A stretch of 18,815 nt of DNA. Source: Holdemanella sp. MSK.7.32 (GTDB lineage Bacteria > Bacillota_I > Bacilli_A > Erysipelotrichales > Erysipelotrichaceae). The DNA lies in NCBI RefSeq assembly GCF_024460475.1, contig NZ_JANFYN010000046.1:1-18815 (forward strand). The letters run 5' to 3'. The translations under genes and the position numbers were made by a program. Position 1 is the stretch's first letter. Each line of letters starts with the position of its first letter. Shown one piece after another: positions 1 through 6,352 of the stretch. The notes beneath the pieces are model-generated. The model was not told the origin of the DNA, did no database searches, and saw nothing but the letters and a program-made list of their open reading frames with translations.

Positions 1-114
1 CAACATGGAATGATATTCTATAAGTGCCTTAAAGATAAGGCAATGAATATAGAAATAAACCAATATTCATATCTCTCTTTTAAAAATAATAAAAAACAAA
101 AGAAACCATTTTAA
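1..114 (+). CDS. C-terminal end of an unknown protein, cut by the window edge
   Basis: Frame 1 is open from the first base to a TAA at 112-114, giving 37 residues that begin QHGMIFYKCLKDKAMN and end in a lysine-rich tail KKQKKPF. The other two forward frames close quickly. The stop lies in the 5' arm of the hairpin at 102-139, the same arrangement of stop codon inside terminator that is seen for several certain genes in this window. I recognise no family. Chance openness over 38 codons in AT-rich DNA is possible, so this is a moderate-to-weak call that rests mainly on the frame and the terminator. Confidence 0.35.
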   Translation, partial: QHGMIFYKCLKDKAMNIEINQYSYLSFKNNKKQKKPF

Positions 115-139
115 GACGCCAACACTTAAAATGGTTTTC
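102..139. terminator. Hairpin terminator, possibly bidirectional
   Basis: GAAACCATTTTAA (102-114) pairs with TTAAAATGGTTTTC (126-139) around an 11-base loop. Downstream on the + strand the sequence is T-rich (TCATTTT). Read on the minus strand, the hairpin is followed by a T-rich tract through 101-85. It would end the gene entering from the left. Confidence 0.6.
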
Positions 140-441
140 TCATTTTAGACATATACATACAATCATCTATCTTTTCCACATTATTCATTTTCTTATGTGA
201 TAAAATTAATATAAGGAAGAAGGTGCACCTATGTGGAAACGTAACTATTATGTTTTGATCACATAACTTGCATAAATATTGACTAGTGAAAAAACAACGA
301 TTATTGGAAGAATACAAGACTTTGCTTCAAGCAACCTTTCTTATGATGTTCAACCTATATTCGTTTATACAACCATGTCCAGAAACTACAAAAGCCAAGA
401 TTTTTTTAATTTTAAAACACAGAAAATAGGAGGAATTATAT
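115..441. other. Intergenic stretch without a supported gene
   Basis: About 330 bases. It holds the 3' arm of the left terminator, the long inverted repeat at 193-266, a short perfect inverted repeat TTGCTT-C-AAGCAA at 322-334, and the AGGAGG ribosome binding site (428-433) of the next gene. Neither strand has an ORF with a credible ribosome binding site and protein-like composition. No convincing -35/-10 pair for the flavin-reductase gene stands out; TTGACT at 280 with N17 and TATTGG is the nearest and is weak. Confidence 0.5.
193..266. repeat. Long imperfect inverted repeat with a palindromic centre
   Basis: TTATGTGAT (193-201) is exactly complementary to ATCACATAA (258-266). Pairing continues inward with AAAA (202-205) against TTTT (253-256), broken by a bulged G257. 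TAATA (207-211) then pairs with TATTA (246-250). The 34-base apical part contains the perfect 10-bp palindrome AGGTGCACCT (221-230). As RNA this would be a long hairpin with a self-complementary loop; as DNA it could be a cruciform or a protein-binding site. No U-run follows either side, so it is not a simple terminator. Function unknown. Confidence 0.5.
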
Positions 442-942
442 ATGTTTGAAAAAATTGATATTCATAGTCTAAACTTCAATCCTTTTGATAAGGTTGGAAA
501 AGACTGGCTACTTATCAGTGCTACAAAAAACGGTAAAACCAACACTATGACTGCATCATGGGGAACTCTTGGTCACTTATGGAATAAGGATGTTGCGATT
601 ATCTTTATTCGTCCACAAAGATACACAAAAGAATTCGTTGATGAAAGTGAGATGTTCACCCTATCCTTCTTTGATGATAAACACAAAGAACTATCTTACT
701 TAGGTACAAAATCAGGTAAGGATGAAGATAAGATTTCAAACGTAAACTTCCACATTGAAATGGTTGATGGAAATCCTACATTTAAAGAAGCTAAAGAAGT
801 CTTTATTTGTAAGAAGCTCTATGTTGGAAAACTCGAAAAAGAACATTTCTTATTGCCTGAAATTTACGAAAAAAATTATCCACTTGATGATTTGCACTAT
901 GTATATATTGGAGAAATTACAAATGTCTATACAAACAAATAA
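442..942 (+). CDS. Flavin reductase-like FMN-binding split-barrel protein
   Basis: A 166-residue protein resembling the flavin reductase-like domain family, small flavoproteins with an FMN-binding split barrel. Typical features are the opening segment reaching DWLLISATKNGKTNTMTASWG (residues about 21-41), where the T-x-x-W-G stretch follows the usual N/T-M-T-A-S pattern, then IFIRPQRYTKEF and FTLSFFDDKHKELSYLGTKSG. The last third (VGKLEKE through HYVYIGEI) fits the end of the barrel. The length suits a single-domain member. The start follows AGGAGG at 428-433 with ideal spacing. It overlaps the pgeF-like start at 923 by 20 bases, so the two are probably co-translated. Its electron acceptor or partner cannot be read from the sequence. 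Confidence 0.8.
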   Translation: MFEKIDIHSLNFNPFDKVGKDWLLISATKNGKTNTMTASWGTLGHLWNKDVAIIFIRPQRYTKEFVDESEMFTLSFFDDKHKELSYLGTKSGKDEDKISNVNFHIEMVDGNPTFKEAKEVFICKKLYVGKLEKEHFLLPEIYEKNYPLDDLHYVYIGEITNVYTNK

Positions 943-1696
943 AATTATTCATATCAATAACGAACACATATTTGGTGCTACTACACTAAAAGATATTACA
1001 CTTCCTGAAAAGAACAATACTGCACTCCATGTGTGTATCGATCCAGAAGCTGTTATGATCAACCGCAAAAGATTAGCTGAAGAATTAAATATGCCTCTAG
1101 ATCATTGGGCACTTCCTTGGCAAAAGCACACAAACAATATGGCACACGTTACTTCAAATGATAAAGGTAAGGGTGCCTATGATAAAAATACAAGCATTAT
1201 GAATGTAGATGCCGTATATACGACAGAGCCAAACATTCTAATTGGCGTATTTACCGCGGATTGTTTAGGCATTCTCGTGGTTGATGAAACAACACCATGC
1301 ATATGCGCCATTCATTCCGGATGGAAAGGAACCACTTTAGAAATCACTAAAAAATGCTTGAGCGAATTAATCGAAAAAGATTTGATTCACCCTGAATCCT
1401 GTCACATATATTTTTCTCCAAGCATTCAATTTGATTCTTTAGAAGTAGGTATGGAAGTTGTTGAACAGATGAAACAAATCAGCATCGATACGACACCATT
1501 CGTTCGCTATATGCCAAATGAAAAAGCCTATATTGATAATCAAGGTATTAACATTGAAATGTGTAAAGAATTAGGTATTCCAGCCAAAAACATTCATCCA
1601 AGTAAATATGATACAAAAAAAGAGTTCGATACATGTTTTAGCTATCGTAATGATAAACAAACAGGCGAACACTTTACCTTCGGATACATTAAATAA
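923..1696 (+). CDS. pgeF: PgeF/YfiH-family (DUF152, Cu-oxidase_4) protein
   Basis: A 257-residue member of the family named variously polyphenol oxidase, peptidoglycan editing factor PgeF and LACC1-like purine nucleoside phosphorylase. The family's metal-ligand trio is present: H69 in WQKHTNN, C114 in FTADCLGI and H131 in IHSGWKGT. The C-terminal CFSYRNDKQTGEHF block is also typical. I chose ATG 923, preceded by GGAGA, over the ATG at 755, because residues before 923 are just the flavin-reductase gene read in another frame and the family begins near here. The start lies inside the upstream gene, implying translational coupling. Members have been linked to removal of wrong residues from cell-wall precursors and to nucleoside metabolism; which applies here is unknown. 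Confidence 0.88.
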   Translation: MSIQTNKIIHINNEHIFGATTLKDITLPEKNNTALHVCIDPEAVMINRKRLAEELNMPLDHWALPWQKHTNNMAHVTSNDKGKGAYDKNTSIMNVDAVYTTEPNILIGVFTADCLGILVVDETTPCICAIHSGWKGTTLEITKKCLSELIEKDLIHPESCHIYFSPSIQFDSLEVGMEVVEQMKQISIDTTPFVRYMPNEKAYIDNQGINIEMCKELGIPAKNIHPSKYDTKKEFDTCFSYRNDKQTGEHFTFGYIK

Positions 1697-1726
1697 ACCC
1701 AAGTCAGCAACTTGGGTTTTTTTGTC
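1695..1726 (+). terminator. Intrinsic terminator of the flavin reductase-pgeF pair
   Basis: AAACCCAAGT (1695-1704) pairs perfectly with ACTTGGGTTT (1710-1719) around a 5-base loop, followed by a T-run. It begins at the pgeF stop codon. The same bases encode the last codons and stop of the convergent small gene. Confidence 0.85.
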
Positions 1727-1988
1727 TTTCACGAAGACGATTATCTAAATTGACCTTACGATAGATTTCGGCATGCAGTTCATAAAAACTCATTGATTTC
1801 AGCATGTCCTTTTTTTCCTTCGAACAATCCGGTCTGTCTAAGTAGTATAGGAAATGCGAATCTTGACACATATAAATGACTACGGCAAGCCCACAATCGA
1901 GGACATACGTTCTGGCATAAACATTTTTTGGATTATGAACTAATTCTCTTGCGAAATCTTCTGGTTCAAGATGGACGACAGTACACAT
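1704..1988 (-). CDS. Small protein of unknown function, paralog 1
   Basis: 94 residues with no family I recognise. It clearly resembles the next minus-strand gene. Shared positions include VVxLxPxxFA near the N-terminus, VLDxGxAxxxY in the middle, and FxYYLDRxD followed by a lysine-rich turn and a final helix ELxxEIxxKxx. No signal peptide or membrane segment is visible; it looks like a compact cytoplasmic alpha/beta domain. The start is well supported by AAGGAGG just upstream and a TTGAGG-N17-CATAAT promoter at 2014-2042. Its last codons lie inside the terminator of the convergent pgeF gene. Compared with its paralog it has a different C-terminal tail (RERQKNPSC). Confidence 0.72.
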   Translation of the reverse strand: MCTVVHLEPEDFARELVHNPKNVYARTYVLDCGLAVVIYMCQDSHFLYYLDRPDCSKEKKDMLKSMSFYELHAEIYRKVNLDNRLRERQKNPSC

Positions 1989-2013
1989 TTCTTATACCTC
2001 CTTTGACACTTGC

Positions 2014-2042
2014 ATTATGTATGAACTATGGATTCTCCTCAA
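2014..2042 (-). promoter_or_regulatory. Promoter of small gene 1
   Basis: On the minus strand TTGAGG (2042-2037) and CATAAT (2019-2014) are separated by 17 bases, about 25 bases upstream of the start codon at 1988. This suggests that small gene 1 is transcribed on its own rather than only from small gene 2. Confidence 0.45.
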
Positions 2043-2069
2043 TAGTCTAGTTTATATTTTTGGTTTTCC

Positions 2070-2102
2070 AAGTTTTTATTTACGATTCAAAAGTTTTTAT
2101 TT
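2070..2102. repeat. 12-bp direct repeat, 21-bp period
   Basis: AAGTTTTTATTT occurs at 2070-2081 and 2091-2102, a spacing of 21 bp, which is two helical turns. It lies between the two small paralogs, upstream of the promoter of small gene 1, and its second copy touches the stop codon of small gene 2. It could be a regulator-binding pair or merely low-complexity T-rich DNA. Confidence 0.35.
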
Positions 2103-2359
2103 CAATTTGAGTTGGCTACAAAAATTTTAATTTTTAACGCTATTTCTTGTCTCAATTCCATTACATTCATTTTTCTTAATTCTTCTTTTTTAGAAACATC
2201 GACATCAAGTCGATCCAAATAATAAAAATCCTCACCTTCATAATATCCATACACAATACCGGCAATTCCATTATCTAAAACAATCGGTGTGGGAATCAAT
2301 TGTTTCTTCTTTTTCATCATTGCCTTCGCAAATTCAACCGGATTTAATCGAACTACCAT
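2102..2359 (-). CDS. Small protein of unknown function, paralog 2
   Basis: 85 residues from ATG 2359, or 88 from an in-frame GTG at 2368. I prefer the ATG because the only purine-rich candidate binding site (AAAGAAAG) sits 3 bases from the GTG but about 12 from the ATG; neither is strong. It aligns end to end with the neighbouring small gene (VVRLNPVEFAKAM, VLDNGIAGIVY, DFYYLDRLD, KKEELRKMNVMELRQEI). It has the same gap-free core but a more basic N-terminal third (MMKKKKQ). No membrane segment, signal peptide or known motif is seen. It faces the DeoR pair across a 150-base divergent intergenic region. Confidence 0.65.
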   Translation of the reverse strand: MVVRLNPVEFAKAMMKKKKQLIPTPIVLDNGIAGIVYGYYEGEDFYYLDRLDVDVSKKEELRKMNVMELRQEIALKIKIFVANSN

Positions 2360-2402
2360 ATCTATCACATACTTTCTTTAGACAATCTCATTATGCACAG
2401 AA

Positions 2403-2431
2403 ACAATATTGAATTCATTACCCACTTTCAA
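2403..2431 (-). promoter_or_regulatory. Candidate promoter of small gene 2
   Basis: On the minus strand TTGAAA (2431-2426) and TATTGT (2408-2403) are 17 bases apart, upstream of the start at 2359. The -35 overlaps one copy of the repeats in the divergent region, so a protein bound there would affect it. Confidence 0.35.
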
Positions 2432-2473
2432 ATTATTTGTATTCCCACTTTTTATTCTGTTTTCAAAATATTT
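2421..2473. repeat. Interleaved short repeats, candidate DeoR operators
   Basis: CCCACTTT occurs at 2421-2428 and 2444-2451 (23-bp period). TTTCAAATTATTT (2426-2438) recurs with one change as TTTCAAAATATTT (2461-2473). They lie in the divergent region between small gene 2 and the first DeoR gene, just upstream of a TATAAT (2478-2483) that fits the -10 of the DeoR gene. DeoR-family proteins often bind repeated sites at their own promoters, so autoregulation is a reasonable inference. Confidence 0.35.
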
Positions 2474-2515
2474 CGTTTATAATTTAATTGGATTCAAAAG
2501 GAAAAAGGTGAAAAC

Positions 2516-3283
2516 ATGTCAAAGAAAAAAGAAGAACGACAACTTCAAATTCGTCAAATTCTTGAAAAAAAAGAAAAAATAAAAGTTGCAGAACTTGCTA
2601 AATTACTTTCTGTTACTCCAGAAACACTACGTAAAGATTTAGATGAACTACAAGAAAGAAAAATATTAGTTCGAGAACATGGCTACGCCAAAATTCAAAG
2701 TTCTTCTGTCGAAACATTTGTCGAGTTAAAAGCACAAAAAAATAAGGAAATGAAAAAAATTGTAGCCCTAGAAGCATTTAGCCGAATCGAAAATGGCATG
2801 ACCGTATATTTGGATTCTGGAAGCACAATTTTAACGGCCATAAGCGCCTTACGAAACAAAAGCGACATCACCATTGTCACCAATTCTATTCTTGTAGCTT
2901 ATGAATGTGCCAACATGAATTTAAATATCATTATGGCTGGCGGCTTATTATTCAATATAGGAAAAAGAACCTATGGACATTTCGCAACCGAAATCATCGA
3001 CCATTTAAACATTGATTTAGCCATCATGGGAACAGATGCTTTCACTGAAAAGAGTCATGGATTTACCACCATTTCTGCCGATGAACTTGGTTTTAAACGC
3101 CACGTTATGAATCAATCCGCAAAAAAAATCATGATCAGTGATGCAAGTAAAGTCAATAATAAGGCAGATATTGCGCCTTATGCCTTTTGTAAATTTAATG
3201 AGTTCGATGAATTCATCACAAACCATTTAACACCAGAACAATATGATGTTGTAAAAACAGTCAAGAAAGTCACACAGGTGTAG
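2516..3283 (+). CDS. DeoR/GlpR-family transcriptional regulator 1
   Basis: 255 residues, the usual size for this family. Residues about 5-60 form the DeoR winged helix-turn-helix (IKVAELAKLLSVTPETLRKD, then REHGYAK). Residues about 75-235 form the DeoRC sensor with the phosphosugar-binding signatures VYLDSGST, TIVTNSI, MAGG, IMGTDAF and a late ISDASKV stretch. Such proteins usually repress sugar or nucleoside genes until a phosphorylated metabolite binds. The start follows AAAGGTG with good spacing. The likely -10 is TATAAT at 2478-2483, but no good -35 is seen. Three bases separate it from a second regulator of the same family. No metabolic target gene adjoins it, so its effector is unknown. 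Confidence 0.88.
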   Translation: MSKKKEERQLQIRQILEKKEKIKVAELAKLLSVTPETLRKDLDELQERKILVREHGYAKIQSSSVETFVELKAQKNKEMKKIVALEAFSRIENGMTVYLDSGSTILTAISALRNKSDITIVTNSILVAYECANMNLNIIMAGGLLFNIGKRTYGHFATEIIDHLNIDLAIMGTDAFTEKSHGFTTISADELGFKRHVMNQSAKKIMISDASKVNNKADIAPYAFCKFNEFDEFITNHLTPEQYDVVKTVKKVTQV

Positions 3284-3286
3284 CTT

Positions 3287-4045
3287 ATGTCAAAAAAGAA
3301 AGATGAAAGACAATTCAAGATTCGTCAACTTCTACAGGAACATCCAAAAATCAAGATATCCGATTTATCGGATTACTTTCAAACTTCAAGTGAAACCATT
3401 CGTAAAGATATTATTGAACTCGAAGATTCTAAAATCATTAAAAAAGAGCATGGCTATGCGCTGCTTTTAGAAGAACCTGATGAAATGCCTATTTCATTAA
3501 GAAATCAAGAATATATTGAAGAAAAGAAACAAATCATGAAGCAAACTTGCACCTTTATCAAAGAAGGAATGGTTGTCTATTTAGATGCCGGTAGTACATG
3601 TCAAGCAGGTATTCCCTTTCTTCAATCCATTCATAATATTACGATTGTGACAAACTCCATTTTTGTAGCCTACAAATGCGCTAAACTAAATATGCACGTT
3701 ATTTTGATTGGTGGAAACATTTCCAACAATGCCTATCGCTCTTATGGAAACTTCGCCAGTGAAACTATCGATTATATTCATATTGATGTTGCGATTTTAG
3801 GAACTAAAGGATTTAAAGACAACAATGGATTTACTACTTATGAAAATGAATATGAATTAAAGCGACACATTCTTCAACAAAGTGAAAAAATCATTGTGGT
3901 AACTGACAAAAATAAATTTAATGCACAACCTGAATACACGTACTGTAAATTCAAAGAAGTGGATGTATTTATTTCAAACCCATTAACTAAAGAAGAAAAA
4001 AATCAAATCCAAGTAATCCCAGAAATAATAGAGGCAGAAGTTTAA
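3287..4045 (+). CDS. DeoR/GlpR-family transcriptional regulator 2
   Basis: 252 residues, a full-length paralog of the preceding gene. Both begin MSKKK-x-ERQ-x-x-IRQ and share the HTH (IKISDLSDYFQTSSETIRKD, KKEHGYA) and the sensor motifs (VYLDAGST, ITIVTNSIFVAYKCA, LIGGN, YGNFASETIDY, ILGTKGF, KRHILQQS). They differ most in the HTH recognition region and the segment before the sensor, so DNA targets or ligands may have diverged. The AGGTG binding site lies in the last codons of regulator 1 and only three bases separate the genes, so they form one transcript. The two proteins could form mixed oligomers; this is inference. Confidence 0.88.
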   Translation: MSKKKDERQFKIRQLLQEHPKIKISDLSDYFQTSSETIRKDIIELEDSKIIKKEHGYALLLEEPDEMPISLRNQEYIEEKKQIMKQTCTFIKEGMVVYLDAGSTCQAGIPFLQSIHNITIVTNSIFVAYKCAKLNMHVILIGGNISNNAYRSYGNFASETIDYIHIDVAILGTKGFKDNNGFTTYENEYELKRHILQQSEKIIVVTDKNKFNAQPEYTYCKFKEVDVFISNPLTKEEKNQIQVIPEIIEAEV

Positions 4046-4057
4046 AAACTTCTGCCT
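4032..4057. terminator. Hairpin shared by convergent genes
   Basis: AGGCAGAAGTT (4032-4042) pairs with AACTTCTGCCT (4047-4057) around a 4-base loop. The TAA of DeoR regulator 2 lies in the loop and the stop codon of the CDF gene begins at the hairpin's other foot. A clear T-run is missing on both sides, so termination strength is uncertain. Confidence 0.5.
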
Positions 4058-5217
4058 TATGCGTATGGATGATCAATTGTGAGTACTAAATAAATCTTTT
4101 TATCCGATTCAATATGTTTTAAAAGCATTGCCTCTATTTCTTCTTGCGTATACTTTTCTTCAAACGGAATCACCAAATCAAACACCAAATTCACATGTGT
4201 TGGTCCTGACACAATTCTAAAATCATGAAATCCCCATTTCGGATCAATTTGATGAATAGCTTCTACCACTTTTGCACGATACAATTCGGTTTCTGGATCA
4301 ATTACCTTTACTGGATCCATATGTAAAACTAAATCAATATTCATATTCTCTTTGACTTCACGCTCTATATTATCAATATGATCATGCGTTTCAAAGATAT
4401 CTTTAGACGAATCCACTTCTACGTGAGCACTCGCAAAAATCTTATTTGGACCATAATTATGCAGCATCATATCATGCACACCTAAAATTGCAGGATGTGC
4501 CATGATCATATCTACAATATTGTGTACAAGTTCAGGATCCGGTGCTTCTCCAATTAAAGAATTAATCATATCTCTTAATAAGCCATAAGCTCCATAAAGG
4601 ATAATTCCTGAAACTACAATACCCATATATCCATCTAGATTGAAGTGAAGAACTGGAGACAACAATGTCGATACAAGAACGGCTGTTGTTCCACATACAT
4701 CACTAATTGAGTCCAATGCCGTTGCTTCTAATAGACTTGAATCATATGTTTTAGAAAGCTTCTTATTGTATGCATACATCCAAAATTTAACTATGATAGA
4801 AATTAAAAGAATAATGACGGATGCAATTCTAAAATCAATACTTCCCGGATGAATCACTTTAGAAATACTTTCTTTTGCGGTTTCAAAACCAAGAACTAAA
4901 ATCAATATTCCCACAAATAATGATGCGATTGTTTCCGTTCTTTCATGACCAAATGGATGATCCTTATCTGCTGGCTTATTTGCGAGATGAAAAGATAAAA
5001 TCGAAATAATATTCGAACCCGCATCTGTTAAGTTATTTACTCCGTCAGCTTGAATAGATACCGAATGTACAACGGTACCAATCACAAACTTAATCACAAA
5101 TAAAAATAAGTTACTAAAGATTCCAACAATCCCCGATAATTTACCAATACTCGTTCTCACATTGGCATCTTTTGTATCTTGATAATTCTTTATAAATCTA
5201 CGTACTAAAAAATTCAT
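4057..5217 (-). CDS. CDF-family metal exporter, Mn-type
   Basis: A 386-residue cation diffusion facilitator, an inner-membrane proton-driven divalent metal exporter. Six membrane helices precede a cytoplasmic domain of about 170 residues. Helix 2 carries ADGVNNLTDAGSN (D58, N62, D65) and helix 5 carries D169-x-x-x-D173. The helix-5 site has Asp where Zn/Fe exporters such as YiiP have His, the pattern of Mn-exporting CDFs (MntE-like). HPFGHERTE (about 87-95) is the family loop signature. The C-terminal part is longer than in YiiP, adding a second segment after residue 310. The start follows GAAGGTGG. It is divergent from the HAD gene. Mn specificity is inferred from the ligand residues. Confidence 0.82.
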   Translation of the reverse strand: MNFLVRRFIKNYQDTKDANVRTSIGKLSGIVGIFSNLFLFVIKFVIGTVVHSVSIQADGVNNLTDAGSNIISILSFHLANKPADKDHPFGHERTETIASLFVGILILVLGFETAKESISKVIHPGSIDFRIASVIILLISIIVKFWMYAYNKKLSKTYDSSLLEATALDSISDVCGTTAVLVSTLLSPVLHFNLDGYMGIVVSGIILYGAYGLLRDMINSLIGEAPDPELVHNIVDMIMAHPAILGVHDMMLHNYGPNKIFASAHVEVDSSKDIFETHDHIDNIEREVKENMNIDLVLHMDPVKVIDPETELYRAKVVEAIHQIDPKWGFHDFRIVSGPTHVNLVFDLVIPFEEKYTQEEIEAMLLKHIESDKKIYLVLTIDHPYA

Positions 5218-5240
5218 TATTTACCACCTTCAGTCTCTAA

Positions 5241-5269
5241 AGTATAGCTTACCTAAAGACAAAACACAA
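5241..5269 (-). promoter_or_regulatory. Promoter of the CDF gene
   Basis: On the minus strand TTGTGT (5269-5264) and TATACT (5246-5241) are 17 bases apart, about 24 bases upstream of the CDF start codon. Confidence 0.45.
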
Positions 5270-5352
5270 AACGAAATAGGTAGTACAATATAACTTTCAT
5301 GTTGCAGCTTCATATGAAATCGTATACATTTTATGTGATGGAGGTACATTTT

Positions 5353-6204
5353 ATGATTAATAAAATTAAGGTCTTGGCTGCCGACGTTGATATGACCCTC
5401 AGTTCTAAGGGCAGTCCCTTACCTGAAATCACAATACAAGCTTTAAAAGAACTTCATGATAAAAACGTAAAAATTGGTTTGGCAACTGGAAGAGAAATCA
5501 CCGAAATGGAAAAAACGAAAGGAATCTTTTGGAATCTAGGCTTCGAGTTTGATTTCGTTATCGGAATGAATGGAGGTATGATCTATGATCGTAACCTGAA
5601 TAAATCATTTACGATGGACATGTTAAGCGTTAAAGAAATGAAGGAAGTCTTAACTTTCTTGATGCCAATTATCGAAGAAAAGAAAGTGTCCGTAAACGTA
5701 GAAGGAAATCAACTTCGCAATGTTATGAATATCAGCGATGACTTATTAGATATGGCCAAACGTAAAAATATTCTACTTATCGATAAGACAGGTGATATTG
5801 ATGGTTTTTGTGAAAAACCTGTTTATAAGTTCTTATTTAGGACAGACCCAGAAACAACGCAGCTTATCCGTGATCAAGTAGAAGAACAATATAAAGGGAA
5901 ATACCAAACTATTGAAACATTCCCAGGAACTATCGAATTAATGTATAGTGGTTTCTCTAAAGGTAGAGGTTTAGAAATGTATTGTGAATGGAATCAGATT
6001 CACTTAGAAAATACAATTGCGTTTGGCGATAATGAAAACGATAATTCTTTACTACTCACAAGTGGATGGGGAGTCTGTCTAAAGGATGGCAATCCAAACA
6101 CAAAAGCATTAGCGGATGACATTACAGACTATGATTGTCTTGAAGGTGGTGTTGGACATTATATATTTGATCATATATTAAACAACAAGGATGTGAAATT
6201 CTAA
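5353..6204 (+). CDS. Cof-type HAD-IIB sugar-phosphate phosphatase
   Basis: A 283-residue haloacid dehalogenase superfamily hydrolase of the Cof/YidA type, usually acting on small phosphorylated sugars or cofactors in the cytoplasm. Motif I is D11-V-D13-M-T, with both catalytic Asp present but Met where most Cof proteins have Gly (DxDGT). Motif II is LATGR (T45). Motif III is the Lys in FSKGRGLE, and motif IV is AFGDNENDNSLL. The alpha/beta cap lies between about 85 and 190. I chose ATG 5353, preceded by GGAGGT, rather than 5299, because the extra N-terminal residues lie outside the family fold and have no ribosome binding site. A weak promoter (TTGCAG at 5302, N17, TACATT at 5325) may drive it. 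Confidence 0.85.
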   Translation: MINKIKVLAADVDMTLSSKGSPLPEITIQALKELHDKNVKIGLATGREITEMEKTKGIFWNLGFEFDFVIGMNGGMIYDRNLNKSFTMDMLSVKEMKEVLTFLMPIIEEKKVSVNVEGNQLRNVMNISDDLLDMAKRKNILLIDKTGDIDGFCEKPVYKFLFRTDPETTQLIRDQVEEQYKGKYQTIETFPGTIELMYSGFSKGRGLEMYCEWNQIHLENTIAFGDNENDNSLLLTSGWGVCLKDGNPNTKALADDITDYDCLEGGVGHYIFDHILNNKDVKF

Positions 6205-6221
6205 AGTTCCACATCCTTTTT
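6187..6221 (+). terminator. Terminator of the HAD gene
   Basis: AAGGATGTG (6187-6195) pairs with CACATCCTT (6210-6218), followed by a T-run to 6221. The stop codon TAA (6202-6204) lies in the loop. Confidence 0.75.
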
Positions 6222-6231
6222 CATTAAGAAA

Positions 6232-6252
6232 GACTTTTTCTGTGAAAAAGTC
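6232..6252. other. Short perfect hairpin without U-run
   Basis: GACTTTTTC (6232-6240) and GAAAAAGTC (6244-6252) are perfect complements around a 3-base loop. It lies between the HAD terminator and the PTS-operon terminator. No T-run follows on either strand. It may be a remnant or backup terminator, or a binding site. Confidence 0.35.
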
Positions 6253-6304
6253 ACACGTCATATTATTTTTCTCCTGTATTCTTTACTATTCGTGTACACC
6301 AATT

Positions 6305-6343
6305 TTAAAGAAAGAAAACCCAATCAGCATAATACTGATTGGG
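6305..6343 (-). terminator. Terminator of the mannose-family PTS operon
   Basis: On the minus strand CCCAATCAG (6343-6335) and CTGATTGGG (6327-6319) form a 9-bp stem with a 7-base loop, followed by TTTTCTTTCTTT. It sits 10 bases past the manO stop codon and ends the four-gene operon. Confidence 0.85.
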
Positions 6344-6352
6344 CTAATATTC

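Noticed and set aside
231..266. 11-codon ORF MWKRNYYVLIT after a purine-rich stretch
   Set aside because: It lies within the inverted repeat; there is no run of identical codons or downstream attenuator to make a leader peptide convincing.
126..317. 63-codon minus-strand frame in the left intergenic region
   Set aside because: No ribosome binding site, composition unlike a protein (many Cys and Phe), and it ends inside the left terminator hairpin and crosses the inverted repeat.
755..922. N-terminal extension of the PgeF-like protein
   Set aside because: The residues are the flavin-reductase gene read in another frame; the family and the GGAGA site support the start at 923.
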